The notes beneath the pieces are model-generated. The model had not been told where the DNA came from and ran no database searches. It saw only the letters and a program-made list of their open reading frames with translations. From Paenibacillus sp. L3-i20 (GTDB lineage Bacteria; Bacillota; Bacilli; Paenibacillales; Paenibacillaceae): DNA of 64,000 nucleotides. A program made the translations under genes and the position numbers. Shown one piece after another: positions 26,560 to 35,000 of this stretch. Every line of letters starts with the position of its first letter. The first letter of the stretch is position 1. The stretch is taken from positions 434,001 to 498,000 of the forward strand of contig NZ_BQME02000002.1 in NCBI RefSeq assembly GCF_022180385.2. The letters run 5' to 3'.

Positions 26560-27123
26560 ATGCAGCCATTACAATATATTTTACTCGTAGGAGCGGTTGT
26601 TATTGTAGGCGCCTTCGTCATGCCTAAGAGAAAGCAAGAATCAGCACTGTCAGCACCTCAATCTGTTCAAAATATGGAAACAGCGCTGGAGCAGTTTATG
26701 GAAAACATGGAGAAGGACAATGAGGAGCTTGTTAAGTTGGTAGCATCGGCCCAGCAAGCTAGTAATCAAGAAGCTACCAAAAAGGATGAACGCATTGCCG
26801 CTCTAGAGAAACGTTGTGAGCATCTTGAAGAACAGCTTAGAACGACAGTCTCACATTTATCTTCAGTGGCTAGTGCTAGGAGCCAAACATCCTTGCCTCT
26901 AGAGAAAATGACTGCTTTATCGCTTTCAGAAACAAAGCTCACACAAGACTCTACAATTGCACAGATTGATAGTGAATCGATAAATGCCCGTTATCCAGAG
27001 CTGTTTCAGCTGTATGGAGCAGGTAAATCTATCGAAGTAATTGCGAAGAAGCTTGGGATGAACAAAGGAGAGGTATCACTCATCATAGGTCTTGCCAAAC
27101 AGGAGGGAACGCTCCATGTTTAA
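26560..27123 (+). CDS. SwrB-like single-pass membrane coiled-coil protein
   Basis: The 187-residue protein has one N-terminal membrane helix (about residues 4-21), a long coiled coil (about 35-110, including EQFMENMEKDNEELVKLV), and a C-terminal helix-turn-helix-like unit (ARYPELFQLYGAGKSIEVIA then KKLGMNKGEVSLIIGLAKQ). The architecture and place after sigD resemble SwrB (YlxL) of B. subtilis, which activates flagellar export-gate assembly; identity is low by eye, so I leave the symbol blank. DUF6115-type annotation is likely. Its end overlaps the next gene by 8 bases. Confidence 0.65.
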   Translation: MQPLQYILLVGAVVIVGAFVMPKRKQESALSAPQSVQNMETALEQFMENMEKDNEELVKLVASAQQASNQEATKKDERIAALEKRCEHLEEQLRTTVSHLSSVASARSQTSLPLEKMTALSLSETKLTQDSTIAQIDSESINARYPELFQLYGAGKSIEVIAKKLGMNKGEVSLIIGLAKQEGTLHV

Positions 27124-27655
27124 TAAACGTTCCTTTCTGCTCGGTCTTGGTGTGGGTATTATTATAGGTGCTTTGCTGCTTGAATTGTTTAATCTTGGGA
27201 AAGACAGCCAATCTAAGCTGAACGACCTTAGTCATAAGATAGAAGAACCAACCGAGAGTATTTCGACTGAGGGTGCAGAGATCCCCCCAACTCCTACTAT
27301 TCTGCCTGTTAAGAAGGAGCAGGAGACAGTAGCGACTTCAACAATTTCACCTACTATATTAGAGAAGGAAGCTACTAAAGCCCCAGCGCCTACACCTTCC
27401 GATGATCTGACTGAGAAACACTTAATACAGATTAAACCAGGCTTCAAAATAACGACAACTGCAAACCTGCTTAAATCAGCAGGGATCATTGATGATGCCA
27501 ATCAATTTATTCGTGAAATGAAGGCGTCTAAGAAAGCGATCCGGGCTGGTTATTTTTTGTGCGCTAAGGGGATAACTGCTAAGGAAGCAGTCGAAATCGT
27601 ATCTAGTACACCGCTTACAAAAAAAGAAGTTGAGCAGATTAAGAAAGCGGGCTAA
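27116..27655 (+). CDS. Short MltG-like protein without lytic domain
   Basis: This 179-residue protein has an N-terminal membrane anchor (about 5-22, LLGLGVGIIIGALLLELF), a Pro/Thr/Glu-rich linker (about 40-100) and a C-terminal LysM-like module (LIQIKPGFKITTTANLLKSA and the GIIDDANQFI block) resembling the N-terminal subdomain of the transglycosylase MltG. The catalytic region of MltG is absent. AGGAGGG lies 8 bases before ATG 27116, so the longer in-frame ORF from 27092 is not used. It may bind peptidoglycan; function is unknown. It is the last gene before the rpsB promoter. Confidence 0.65.
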   Translation: MFNKRSFLLGLGVGIIIGALLLELFNLGKDSQSKLNDLSHKIEEPTESISTEGAEIPPTPTILPVKKEQETVATSTISPTILEKEATKAPAPTPSDDLTEKHLIQIKPGFKITTTANLLKSAGIIDDANQFIREMKASKKAIRAGYFLCAKGITAKEAVEIVSSTPLTKKEVEQIKKAG

Positions 27656-27728
27656 GGTTCACTTCAGCTTTTTAAAAATACTAGCTTGTATTTTGTCGAA
27701 ATAATGGACAATACTTTGCAATGGAATC

Positions 27729-27757
27729 TTGCGCTGAATGTTCATTTGTGGTATATT
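27729..27757 (+). promoter_or_regulatory. Candidate sigma-A promoter for rpsB
   Basis: TTGCGC (27729-27734), 17-base spacer, and TATATT (27752-27757) preceded by TGG, giving an extended -10. Transcription would start near 27764 and leave a leader of about 120 bases before rpsB. The -35 is weak, so the extended -10 matters. Confidence 0.55.
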
Positions 27758-27803
27758 AAATGACGGTGTTAAAATCACACGCCTATCAATTTCGTTAATG
27801 GTG

Positions 27804-27824
27804 CTTTCGCACGGCGAAAGTTTT
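27804..27824 (+). other. Hairpin in rpsB leader
   Basis: CTTTCG (27804-27809), loop CACGG, CGAAAG (27815-27820), then TTTT. It lies in the untranslated leader about 60 bases before the rpsB start. It may be part of S2 autoregulation or a weak attenuator; neither can be shown from one sequence. Confidence 0.4.
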
Positions 27825-27884
27825 GACGGAAAATGCGATTGGCGGAGGGACACACAAAAAACCATTACAGGAGGTGTTGAGGAC

Positions 27885-28580
27885 ATGGCGGTTATTTCCA
27901 TGAAACAGCTACTAGAAGCTGGGGTACACTTCGGTCATCAGACTCGTCGTTGGAACCCGAAGATGGATCGTTATATCTTCACAGAAAGAAACGGAATTTA
28001 CATTATCGACTTGCAAAAAACGGTTAAGAAAGTTGATGAGGCTTACAACTTTGTTAAATCGATCGCTGCAGAGGGCGGCACTATGTTGTTCGTCGGCACG
28101 AAGAAGCAAGCTCAAGATTCAGTGAAAGAAGAAGCTGAGCGTTGTGGAAACTTCTACATCAACCAACGTTGGCTCGGCGGAACTCTAACTAACTTCTCAA
28201 CTATCCAAAAGCGTATTGATCGCTTGAAGCAACTTGAGAAATGGGAAGAGGACGGCACTTTTGAAGTTCTACCTAAGAAAGAAGTTATCATTCTTCGCAA
28301 AGAGAAAGATCGCTTGCAAAAATTCTTGGGCGGCATCAAAGGCATGAAAGGTCTTCCAAGCGCTTTGTTCATTATCGATCCACGTAAAGAGCGTATTGCT
28401 GTTGCAGAAGCTCGCAAATTGGGTATTCCAATCGTTGGTATCGTTGATACAAACTGTGATCCGGACGAAATCGACTACGTTATCCCTGGTAACGATGATG
28501 CAATCCGTGCAGTTAAATTGCTTACTGCTAAGATGGCTGACGCAATCGTTGAAGCTAATCAAGGCGAGCAAACAGCTTAA
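27885..28580 (+). CDS. rpsB: 30S ribosomal protein S2
   Basis: S2 (231 aa) of the small ribosomal subunit. The N-terminal [20 protein letters not shown] and the block [19 protein letters not shown] are the family signatures; the C-terminal [19 protein letters not shown] is also typical. ATG 27885 has AGGAGGTG upstream; the longer in-frame ORF from 27738 runs through the promoter and is rejected. A hairpin overlaps the stop (28571-28590) and a terminator-like structure follows before tsf. Confidence 0.98.
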   Translation: MAVISMKQLLEAGVHFGHQTRRWNPKMDRYIFTERNGIYIIDLQKTVKKVDEAYNFVKSIAAEGGTMLFVGTKKQAQDSVKEEAERCGNFYINQRWLGGTLTNFSTIQKRIDRLKQLEKWEEDGTFEVLPKKEVIILRKEKDRLQKFLGGIKGMKGLPSALFIIDPRKERIAVAEARKLGIPIVGIVDTNCDPDEIDYVIPGNDDAIRAVKLLTAKMADAIVEANQGEQTA

Positions 28581-28590
28581 TTTAGCTGTT
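28571..28590 (+). other. Hairpin over the rpsB stop codon
   Basis: AACAGCT (28571-28577), loop TAATTT, AGCTGTT (28584-28590): perfect 7-bp stem containing the last codons and stop of rpsB. Only TTTAAA follows, so it may protect the 3' end of a processed rpsB transcript. Confidence 0.45.
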
Positions 28591-28612
28591 TAAACACAAC
28601 TTCGTAAACAAC

Positions 28613-28655
28613 AAAGGGTGGTCAGATGGTGAAAACCTCTCACTACCCTTTTTTT
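28613..28655 (+). terminator. Rho-independent terminator/attenuator between rpsB and tsf
   Basis: AAAGGGTGGT (28613-28622) pairs with ACTACCCTTT (28642-28651) in a 10-bp stem with one G-U pair; an inner GGT-GAAA-ACC element may extend it. A run of seven T ends the stem. Only 38 bases separate it from the tsf start and no promoter is seen there, so partial readthrough is likely. Confidence 0.85.
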
Positions 28656-28693
28656 GAACAAAATTCAGATGTAAACTTTTAGGAGGGTTTTTC

Positions 28694-29344
28694 ATGGCAG
28701 TTAATGCGAGCGCAGTAAAGGAACTTCGTGAAAGAACAGGAGCAGGAATGCTCGATTGCAAAAAAGCACTTGACGAAACAGGTGGCGATGTAGATAAAGC
28801 AATCGCTGTCCTTCGTGAGAAAGGTCTAGCAGCAACAGCTAACAAAGCTGGTCGTATTGCAACAGAAGGCGTTGTTGAATCATACATTCATGCTGGCGGC
28901 CGTATCGGCGTTATCGTTGAAGTAAACTGTGAAACTGATTTTGTTGCTAAAACAGATCAATTCCGTGAATTTGCTAGAGATATCGCTATGCATATCGCAG
29001 CTTCGAACCCTAAGTTCGTTCGTCGTGAAGAAGTATCTGCAGAAGAGCTAGAAAAAGAAAAAGAAATTCTTAAAAACCAAGCTCTTAACGAAGGTAAACC
29101 AGAAAAAATCGTTGAGAAAATGGTTGAAGGCCGTATTTCCAAATACTATGAAGAGTATTGCTTGCTTGAGCAATCTTTCATTAAAGATCCAGACCTAAAA
29201 ATCTCCGACTTGTTGAATGAAAAAATCAACAAAATCGGTGAAAATATTGCTATCCGTCGCTTCGTTCGTTATGAGCTTGGCGAAGGTCTTGAGAAAAAAG
29301 TTGACAACTTCGTTGAAGAAGTTATGGCTCAAGCAAAACTTTAA
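28694..29344 (+). CDS. tsf: Elongation factor Ts (short form)
   Basis: EF-Ts (216 aa) exchanges GDP for GTP on EF-Tu. The N-terminal UBA-like domain ([19 protein letters not shown]) and the [10 protein letters not shown] motif that inserts into EF-Tu are present. The protein is about 70-80 residues shorter than the E. coli and B. subtilis forms (about 283-293 aa), which suggests that part of the duplicated core is missing, as in the short Thermus type; the frame is intact. TAGGAGGG precedes ATG 28694. Confidence 0.96.
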   Translation: MAVNASAVKELRERTGAGMLDCKKALDETGGDVDKAIAVLREKGLAATANKAGRIATEGVVESYIHAGGRIGVIVEVNCETDFVAKTDQFREFARDIAMHIAASNPKFVRREEVSAEELEKEKEILKNQALNEGKPEKIVEKMVEGRISKYYEEYCLLEQSFIKDPDLKISDLLNEKINKIGENIAIRRFVRYELGEGLEKKVDNFVEEVMAQAKL

Positions 29345-29356
29345 TCCGAACGCACA

Positions 29357-29381
29357 GGCGGGGCGGGGCGTCCGCCTCGCC
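29357..29381 (+). other. GC-rich hairpin between tsf and pyrH
   Basis: GGCGGGGCG (29357-29365) pairs with CGCCTCGCC (29373-29381), 9 bp with one G-U. TTGCTTCTAT follows, not a solid T-run, so termination would be weak. Confidence 0.5.
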
Positions 29382-29407
29382 TTGCTTCTATATGGAAACA
29401 AAAATGA

Positions 29408-30174
<767 letters not shown>

Positions 30175-30175
<1 letters not shown>

Positions 30176-30729
30176 TGCCTCAAGCTATTAAGAAGAACGC
30201 TGAAGAACGGATGGACAAAGCCATTTCTGCCCTAAAACGCGACTTATCAACACTTAGAGCAGGCAAAGCAAGTCCGGCGCTTCTAGATCGTATTCAGGTT
30301 GAGTATTATGGTTCTTTAACGCCACTAAGTCAGTTGGCTAACATCAACACCCCGGATTCTCGTACGGTGATGATTACGCCTTGGGACAAATCGTCCGTCT
30401 CTGCCATTGAGAAGGCGATAATGAAATCGGATTTGGGTATTACTCCATCTAACGATGGATCAGCTATCCGTATTTCCGTACCTCCACTAACAGAAGAACG
30501 TCGTGTTGAGCTCGTGAAAACGTCGAAGAAATTCGGAGAAGAAGCGAAAGTTGCGATCCGTAATATTCGTCGCGATGCTAATGATGATGTGAAGAAGCTA
30601 GAGAAAACGGATATTTCCGAAGATGAATCACGTCGTCATCAAGAGGATATTCAAAAGGCGACTGACAAGTTTATCGCTGAAGTGGAAAAAGTTCTTGTTG
30701 CTAAAGAAAAAGAAATTATGGAAGTTTAA
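30175..30729 (+). CDS. frr: Ribosome recycling factor
   Basis: RRF (184 aa) splits post-termination ribosomes with EF-G. The N-terminal helix ([20 protein letters not shown]) and [20 protein letters not shown] block are the classic family features, and length is standard. ATG 30175 overlaps the pyrH stop (TAATG). Confidence 0.98.
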
Positions 30730-30740
30730 AAACATAAAAG

Positions 30741-30760
30741 ACCCCTCCATTAGGTGGGGT
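30741..30760 (+). terminator. Weak terminator-like hairpin after frr
   Basis: ACCCC-T-CC, loop ATTA, GG-T-GGGGT (30741-30760): 7 pairs with one T-T mismatch. TACATTTTG follows, which is only partly T-rich. It may reduce readthrough into uppS. Confidence 0.45.
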
Positions 30761-30804
30761 TACATTTTGACCAAACCTTCCTCTAGCTCTCGAAGCGAGT
30801 TTGC

Positions 30805-30823
30805 TGATCAGACTTCCTGATCA
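30805..30823 (+). other. Second hairpin in the frr-uppS gap
   Basis: TGATCAG (30805-30811), loop ACTTC, CTGATCA (30817-30823): perfect 7-bp stem, followed by CTTTCTTACTT. The 150-base gap holds this and the hairpin at 30741; I saw no convincing promoter in it. Confidence 0.4.
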
Positions 30824-30879
30824 CTTTCTTACTTGGCTGCTTGGTGGAGGTTTTCTCATATCGGTTGGGAGGAAGCTAG

Positions 30880-31644
30880 ATGATCAAGCGACTTTGGGCC
30901 AAACTAGGCAAATCGTCCTTGCCGACGGCTGATTCGCTCACGCTCGAAAACATACCTCAACATGTTGCCATTATTATGGATGGAAACGGCCGCTGGGCTA
31001 AAAATCGCGGGTTACCGCGTGTAGCGGGACATCATTCTGGGATGAAGACGGTAAAGCGTATAACAATCGCCGCAGATCGGCTTGGAATCAAATATTTGAC
31101 TATGTACGCATTTTCTACAGAAAACTGGAAACGTCCAAAGTCAGAAGTGGACTTTTTAATGAAGCTTCCGCAGCAGTTTCTTGAAATTGAATTGGATGAG
31201 CTTATTTCAAACAATGTTCAAGTACGCATGATGGGAACTCGTGAAAAGCTTCCCCAGCATACACTTTACGCTTTAGAAGAAGCTATGAGGAAGACGGCAA
31301 ACAATACAGGACTTGTTTTAAATTTTGCTCTTAACTATGGAAGTCGCATGGAAATGTTGGATGCTGTAAAAGAGATTGCAAAGGATGTTCAAGAAGGTCA
31401 TATAACGGTGGATGGAATTGACGATGCATTAATGTCTAGCCGCCTGCTGTCATGTGATATACCTGATCCGGATTTACTTATACGAACGAGTGGGGAGCTG
31501 CGACTTAGTAACTTTATGTTATGGCAGCTTGCTTACAGCGAGCTTTGGTTTACGGATGTGTATTGGCCGGAGTTTACAGATAAGCATTTTTATGGAGCGA
31601 TCCAAGAATATCAACGACGTGCTCGGCGATATGGGGGATTATAG
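30880..31644 (+). CDS. uppS: Undecaprenyl diphosphate synthase (isoprenyl transferase)
   Basis: UppS (254 aa) adds isopentenyl units in cis to farnesyl diphosphate to make the C55 carrier for cell-wall synthesis. The catalytic region VAIIMDGNGRWAKNRGLPR carries Asp34, and the C-terminal signature RTSGELRLSNFMLWQLAYSE is complete. GGGAGGAAGC precedes ATG 30880. It starts the lipid/envelope cluster with cdsA and dxr; dxr supplies its isoprenoid precursors. Confidence 0.97.
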   Translation: MIKRLWAKLGKSSLPTADSLTLENIPQHVAIIMDGNGRWAKNRGLPRVAGHHSGMKTVKRITIAADRLGIKYLTMYAFSTENWKRPKSEVDFLMKLPQQFLEIELDELISNNVQVRMMGTREKLPQHTLYALEEAMRKTANNTGLVLNFALNYGSRMEMLDAVKEIAKDVQEGHITVDGIDDALMSSRLLSCDIPDPDLLIRTSGELRLSNFMLWQLAYSELWFTDVYWPEFTDKHFYGAIQEYQRRARRYGGL

Positions 31645-31671
31645 CTTCAACTGACGGAGTGTGACTTTGCT

Positions 31672-32466
31672 TTGAAACAACGATTGATTACCGGTGTTAT
31701 TGCAGGCGCATTGTTTATTGCCCTTACAGTTTTGGGTGGGGCATTTTATACCGGACTGCTCATTCTGCTTGCCATTATAGGATTTACTGAATATTCTCGA
31801 ATGAACGGCGTGAGTCCGATTCATCCTTCTGCACTTCTGGGTTACGGGGGTGTATTGTTTTTTGTTCTCCCTTGGTCGGATTGGGGAATTGAACTTCCTT
31901 CTGCTATGACTATCGTATGGATGTTAGCATTTTTACTGCTTGCTATCACCGTCATTACCAAAAACAAAACGACGATAGACGGAGCAGCATTTATGTTGCT
32001 TGGCGCTATTTATATCGGTTACGGCTTCTCAGCCATGATATCGGTTCGTGGAATCGAGACGCATGGTTTATTTTGGACATTTCTAGCTTTTGGCTGTATT
32101 TGGGCATCAGATATTGGTGCTTATTTTGTTGGAAAAGCAATTGGCAGAACAAAGCTTTGGCCTTCTATTAGTCCAAATAAGACGATTGAAGGCGCAATTG
32201 GTGGCGTAGTTATTTCACTTATTGTTGCAGTCGTCTTCGCATTGGCAGCGCCAGAGACGATCAGTATTACAAAAGCGCTTATCATCGGTATTGTCGCTGC
32301 AGTTGCAGGACAGTTTGGTGATTTGATTCAGTCTGCGTACAAACGAGTTAAAGGTATTAAAGATACAGGAAACTTGCTCCCTGGCCATGGCGGGGTGCTC
32401 GATCGTTGTGACAGTTGGTTGATCGTATTCCCGCTGCTCCTACTTACTGAGCTTATTCACCTATAG
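31672..32466 (+). CDS. cdsA: Phosphatidate cytidylyltransferase
   Basis: CdsA (264 aa) makes CDP-diacylglycerol from phosphatidate and CTP in the membrane. It has about eight hydrophobic helices and the C-terminal family signature KDTGNLLPGHGGVLDRCDS, with the metal-binding acidic residues intact. The start is TTG 31672 preceded by GGAGTG. It lies 27 bases after uppS and 19 bases before dxr. Confidence 0.96.
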   Translation: MKQRLITGVIAGALFIALTVLGGAFYTGLLILLAIIGFTEYSRMNGVSPIHPSALLGYGGVLFFVLPWSDWGIELPSAMTIVWMLAFLLLAITVITKNKTTIDGAAFMLLGAIYIGYGFSAMISVRGIETHGLFWTFLAFGCIWASDIGAYFVGKAIGRTKLWPSISPNKTIEGAIGGVVISLIVAVVFALAAPETISITKALIIGIVAAVAGQFGDLIQSAYKRVKGIKDTGNLLPGHGGVLDRCDSWLIVFPLLLLTELIHL

Positions 32467-32485
32467 GCATATGGAGGAATCCCTT

Positions 32486-33625
32486 TTGAAAAAAATATCG
32501 TTATTAGGATCTACAGGTTCAATAGGCACACAGACGCTGGACGTTGTTAAGCATCAACCTGATCGGTTTGAGATTGTAGGTCTATCCGCTGGTTCTAACG
32601 TGGAATTGGTTATTGAGCAGGCACAAGTATTTAAGCCTTCCATTGTCAGCTTGGCTACGAAAGAGCTTGCCGATCAAGCACGTCCCCACTTACCAACTGG
32701 CACTAAAGTCGTTTATGGTGAACAGGGGTTAATTGAAGTTGCTGCTGGAACGGATGCAGACATGGTTGTAACTGCTATTGTGGGCAGTATGGGATTACCT
32801 GCTACTCTGGCTGCCATTGATGCAGGGAAAACGATTGGTCTCGCGAACAAGGAAACGTTAGTTACCGCTGGTCATATTGTTATGGAGCGTGCCAAGCAGC
32901 GAAAAGTTGCTATTCTTCCCATCGATAGCGAGCACTCTGCAATTTTTCAATGTTTGAATGGCGAGCAGCGTCAAGGGGTTAAAGGAATAACATTAACAGC
33001 TTCTGGAGGTTCTTTCCGCGATCGAAGCAGAGCAGAGTTAGAAGGTGTCACTGTTACCGAAGCGCTAAATCATCCCAATTGGTCTATGGGTGCCAAAATT
33101 ACGATAGACTCGGCAACGATGATTAATAAAGGGCTAGAAGTTATTGAAGCAAGATGGTTATTCGATCTTACATATGATCAAATTGATGTTCTGATTCATC
33201 CAGAGAGCATCATTCATTCCTATGTTGAATTTAACGATCATAGTATAGTGGCTCAATTGGGAATGCCTGATATGCGAGTTCCTATTCAATATGCATTAAC
33301 TTACCCTGAACGAATTGTTACTCCAACGGAGAGACTTAACCTCGCTTCCATTGGCAAGCTAAACTTTAGAGCAATGGATTTTGAACGATTCCCATGCCTC
33401 AGATTAGCTTTCGAATGTGGAAGGATGGGTCAATCAGCTCCAACGGTGCTGAATGCAGCTAACGAAGTGGCTGTGGCTCGTTTCCTAAATGGTGAGATCA
33501 CATTTCTTGATATTGAACGGGTGTTGGAAACAATCGTTGGACGTCATGAAGTTTGCAACATAAACGATCTTGAAACGATTGCGGAAGTAGACGAATGGGC
33601 GCGCAGTCTAGCGGCATCGGTCTGA
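32486..33625 (+). CDS. dxr: 1-deoxy-D-xylulose-5-phosphate reductoisomerase
   Basis: Dxr (379 aa) is the NADPH-dependent second enzyme of the MEP isoprenoid pathway. The N-terminal NADPH fold KKISLLGSTGSIGTQTLD, the metal-binding PIDSEHSA and the catalytic-loop region HPNWSMGAKITIDSATMINK are present. I prefer TTG 32486 because GGAGGA (32473-32478) lies 7 bases upstream; the in-frame ATG 32471 overlaps that site. Confidence 0.96.
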   Translation: MKKISLLGSTGSIGTQTLDVVKHQPDRFEIVGLSAGSNVELVIEQAQVFKPSIVSLATKELADQARPHLPTGTKVVYGEQGLIEVAAGTDADMVVTAIVGSMGLPATLAAIDAGKTIGLANKETLVTAGHIVMERAKQRKVAILPIDSEHSAIFQCLNGEQRQGVKGITLTASGGSFRDRSRAELEGVTVTEALNHPNWSMGAKITIDSATMINKGLEVIEARWLFDLTYDQIDVLIHPESIIHSYVEFNDHSIVAQLGMPDMRVPIQYALTYPERIVTPTERLNLASIGKLNFRAMDFERFPCLRLAFECGRMGQSAPTVLNAANEVAVARFLNGEITFLDIERVLETIVGRHEVCNINDLETIAEVDEWARSLAASV

Positions 33626-33715
33626 ACATAACCGAAGAAAGTGGTTCTCTTGTAACGGACGGGAGAATAATGATAATCTATGTACAGGCCGTAACGAACA
33701 GGGGGCAACACTTCT

Positions 33716-34990
33716 ATGGGGACAATTCAGGTCGTTTTTATGACCGTGTTAGTATTTTTTGTAATTGTAACAATTCATGAATGGGGCCACTATTACTTTG
33801 CGAAACGTGCGGGGATACTCGTAAGAGAGTTTGCAATCGGTTTTGGGCCGAAGCTATTTTCTTTGAAACGTGGTGAGACTAGATTTACGCTTCGGTTAAT
33901 TCCTGCAGGCGGATTCGTCCGTATGGCTGGAGAAGATCCAGAACTTGTCGAAGCGCAGCCGGGGCAGACAGTAGCCGTGCGGCTAAAGGATAATCTAGTT
34001 ACTCGTATTTATCTCGATCGGTTGGACGAGAGAGCTGGAACGATTCGCGGTGAAGTGGACTCTATAGATTTAGAGCACAAACTTACCATCTCGCTCAATG
34101 TAGAAGGAGAAGTGGAAAACTACTCCGTACATCCGCAAGCTTTAGTCATTGCTAAGGGGAAAGACACACAAATTGCACCGATAGATAGACATTTCGGCAG
34201 CAAACCTATTCGTAAACGGGCAATGGCTATATTTGCCGGTCCGATGATGAATTTTGTTCTGGCTTTTGTGCTGTTTGGGGTTTATGCTCAATTAGTTGGC
34301 GTTCCAGTTGATAACCCAGACAAACTTCTTGTAAGTACGATTGAAGAGAACTATCCCGCTTCCAAAGTGGATTTGAAGAAGGGTGATATCGTTGAATCAA
34401 TTAACGGTATCGAAATTGGAGCCGATCTGCCAAAAATGATCGATATTATCGGTAAATCGCCGAATAAACCAATTGAAATGAAAATTAATCGTGATGGAAC
34501 TTCACATGCAGTTACGATCACACCTCGTCCGAATGAGGAAGGTGTTGGTAAAGTTGGTATTGGAGCAACACTTCCAACACGTCCGGCTACTGCTGTTGAG
34601 ACGGTTACCAGATCGGCTGAGCTCATGAAGGTTTCGACTATATTTATTTTTGAAAACTTAAAGATGTTAGTAACTGGTCAATTCAAGCTGGATGATCTAG
34701 GCGGTCCAGTTAGAACAGCAGAAATGACTAGTCAAATTGCCAAAAAAGGCTTAGCTCAATTAACATCATGGACAGCAATGCTAAGTCTATATTTAGGAAT
34801 ATTCAACTTGTTGCCGGTCCCAGCACTAGATGGCAGTCGTTTATTGTTCCTAGGACTTGAAGGCATTAGAAAAAGACCGCTTGATCCAAGTAAAGAAAGT
34901 ATGGTTCATTTCGTCGGTTTTGCCATGTTAATGTTATTGATGCTTGTCGTTACCTATAATGATATTTTACGATTAGTACGAGGGGAGTAG
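33716..34990 (+). CDS. rasP: Site-2 metalloprotease RasP (RseP)
   Basis: RasP (424 aa) cleaves anti-sigma factors and signal-peptide remnants within the membrane. The zinc motif HEWGH is at residues 21-25, the second ligand motif near the C-terminus reads PALDGSRLLF, and a PDZ domain (about 205-275, KKGDIVESINGIEI) lies between membrane helices. The ribosome binding site is AGGGGGC. The 90-base gap before it holds no clear structure. It ends 10 bases before proS. Confidence 0.96.
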   Translation: MGTIQVVFMTVLVFFVIVTIHEWGHYYFAKRAGILVREFAIGFGPKLFSLKRGETRFTLRLIPAGGFVRMAGEDPELVEAQPGQTVAVRLKDNLVTRIYLDRLDERAGTIRGEVDSIDLEHKLTISLNVEGEVENYSVHPQALVIAKGKDTQIAPIDRHFGSKPIRKRAMAIFAGPMMNFVLAFVLFGVYAQLVGVPVDNPDKLLVSTIEENYPASKVDLKKGDIVESINGIEIGADLPKMIDIIGKSPNKPIEMKINRDGTSHAVTITPRPNEEGVGKVGIGATLPTRPATAVETVTRSAELMKVSTIFIFENLKMLVTGQFKLDDLGGPVRTAEMTSQIAKKGLAQLTSWTAMLSLYLGIFNLLPVPALDGSRLLFLGLEGIRKRPLDPSKESMVHFVGFAMLMLLMLVVTYNDILRLVRGE

Positions 34991-35000
34991 TCTGTCGCTC

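Noticed and set aside
27656-27728. Terminator at the end of the fla/che operon
   Set aside because: Only short imperfect pairings around AGCTTTTT are seen, without a stable stem; readthrough into rpsB cannot be excluded.
27738-27884. N-terminal extension of rpsB
   Set aside because: The extension runs through the promoter and leader, lacks S2 similarity, and the strong AGGAGGTG site points to ATG 27885.
33595-33780. 61-aa ORF bridging dxr and rasP
   Set aside because: It overlaps both genes, has no ribosome binding site and no recognisable features.
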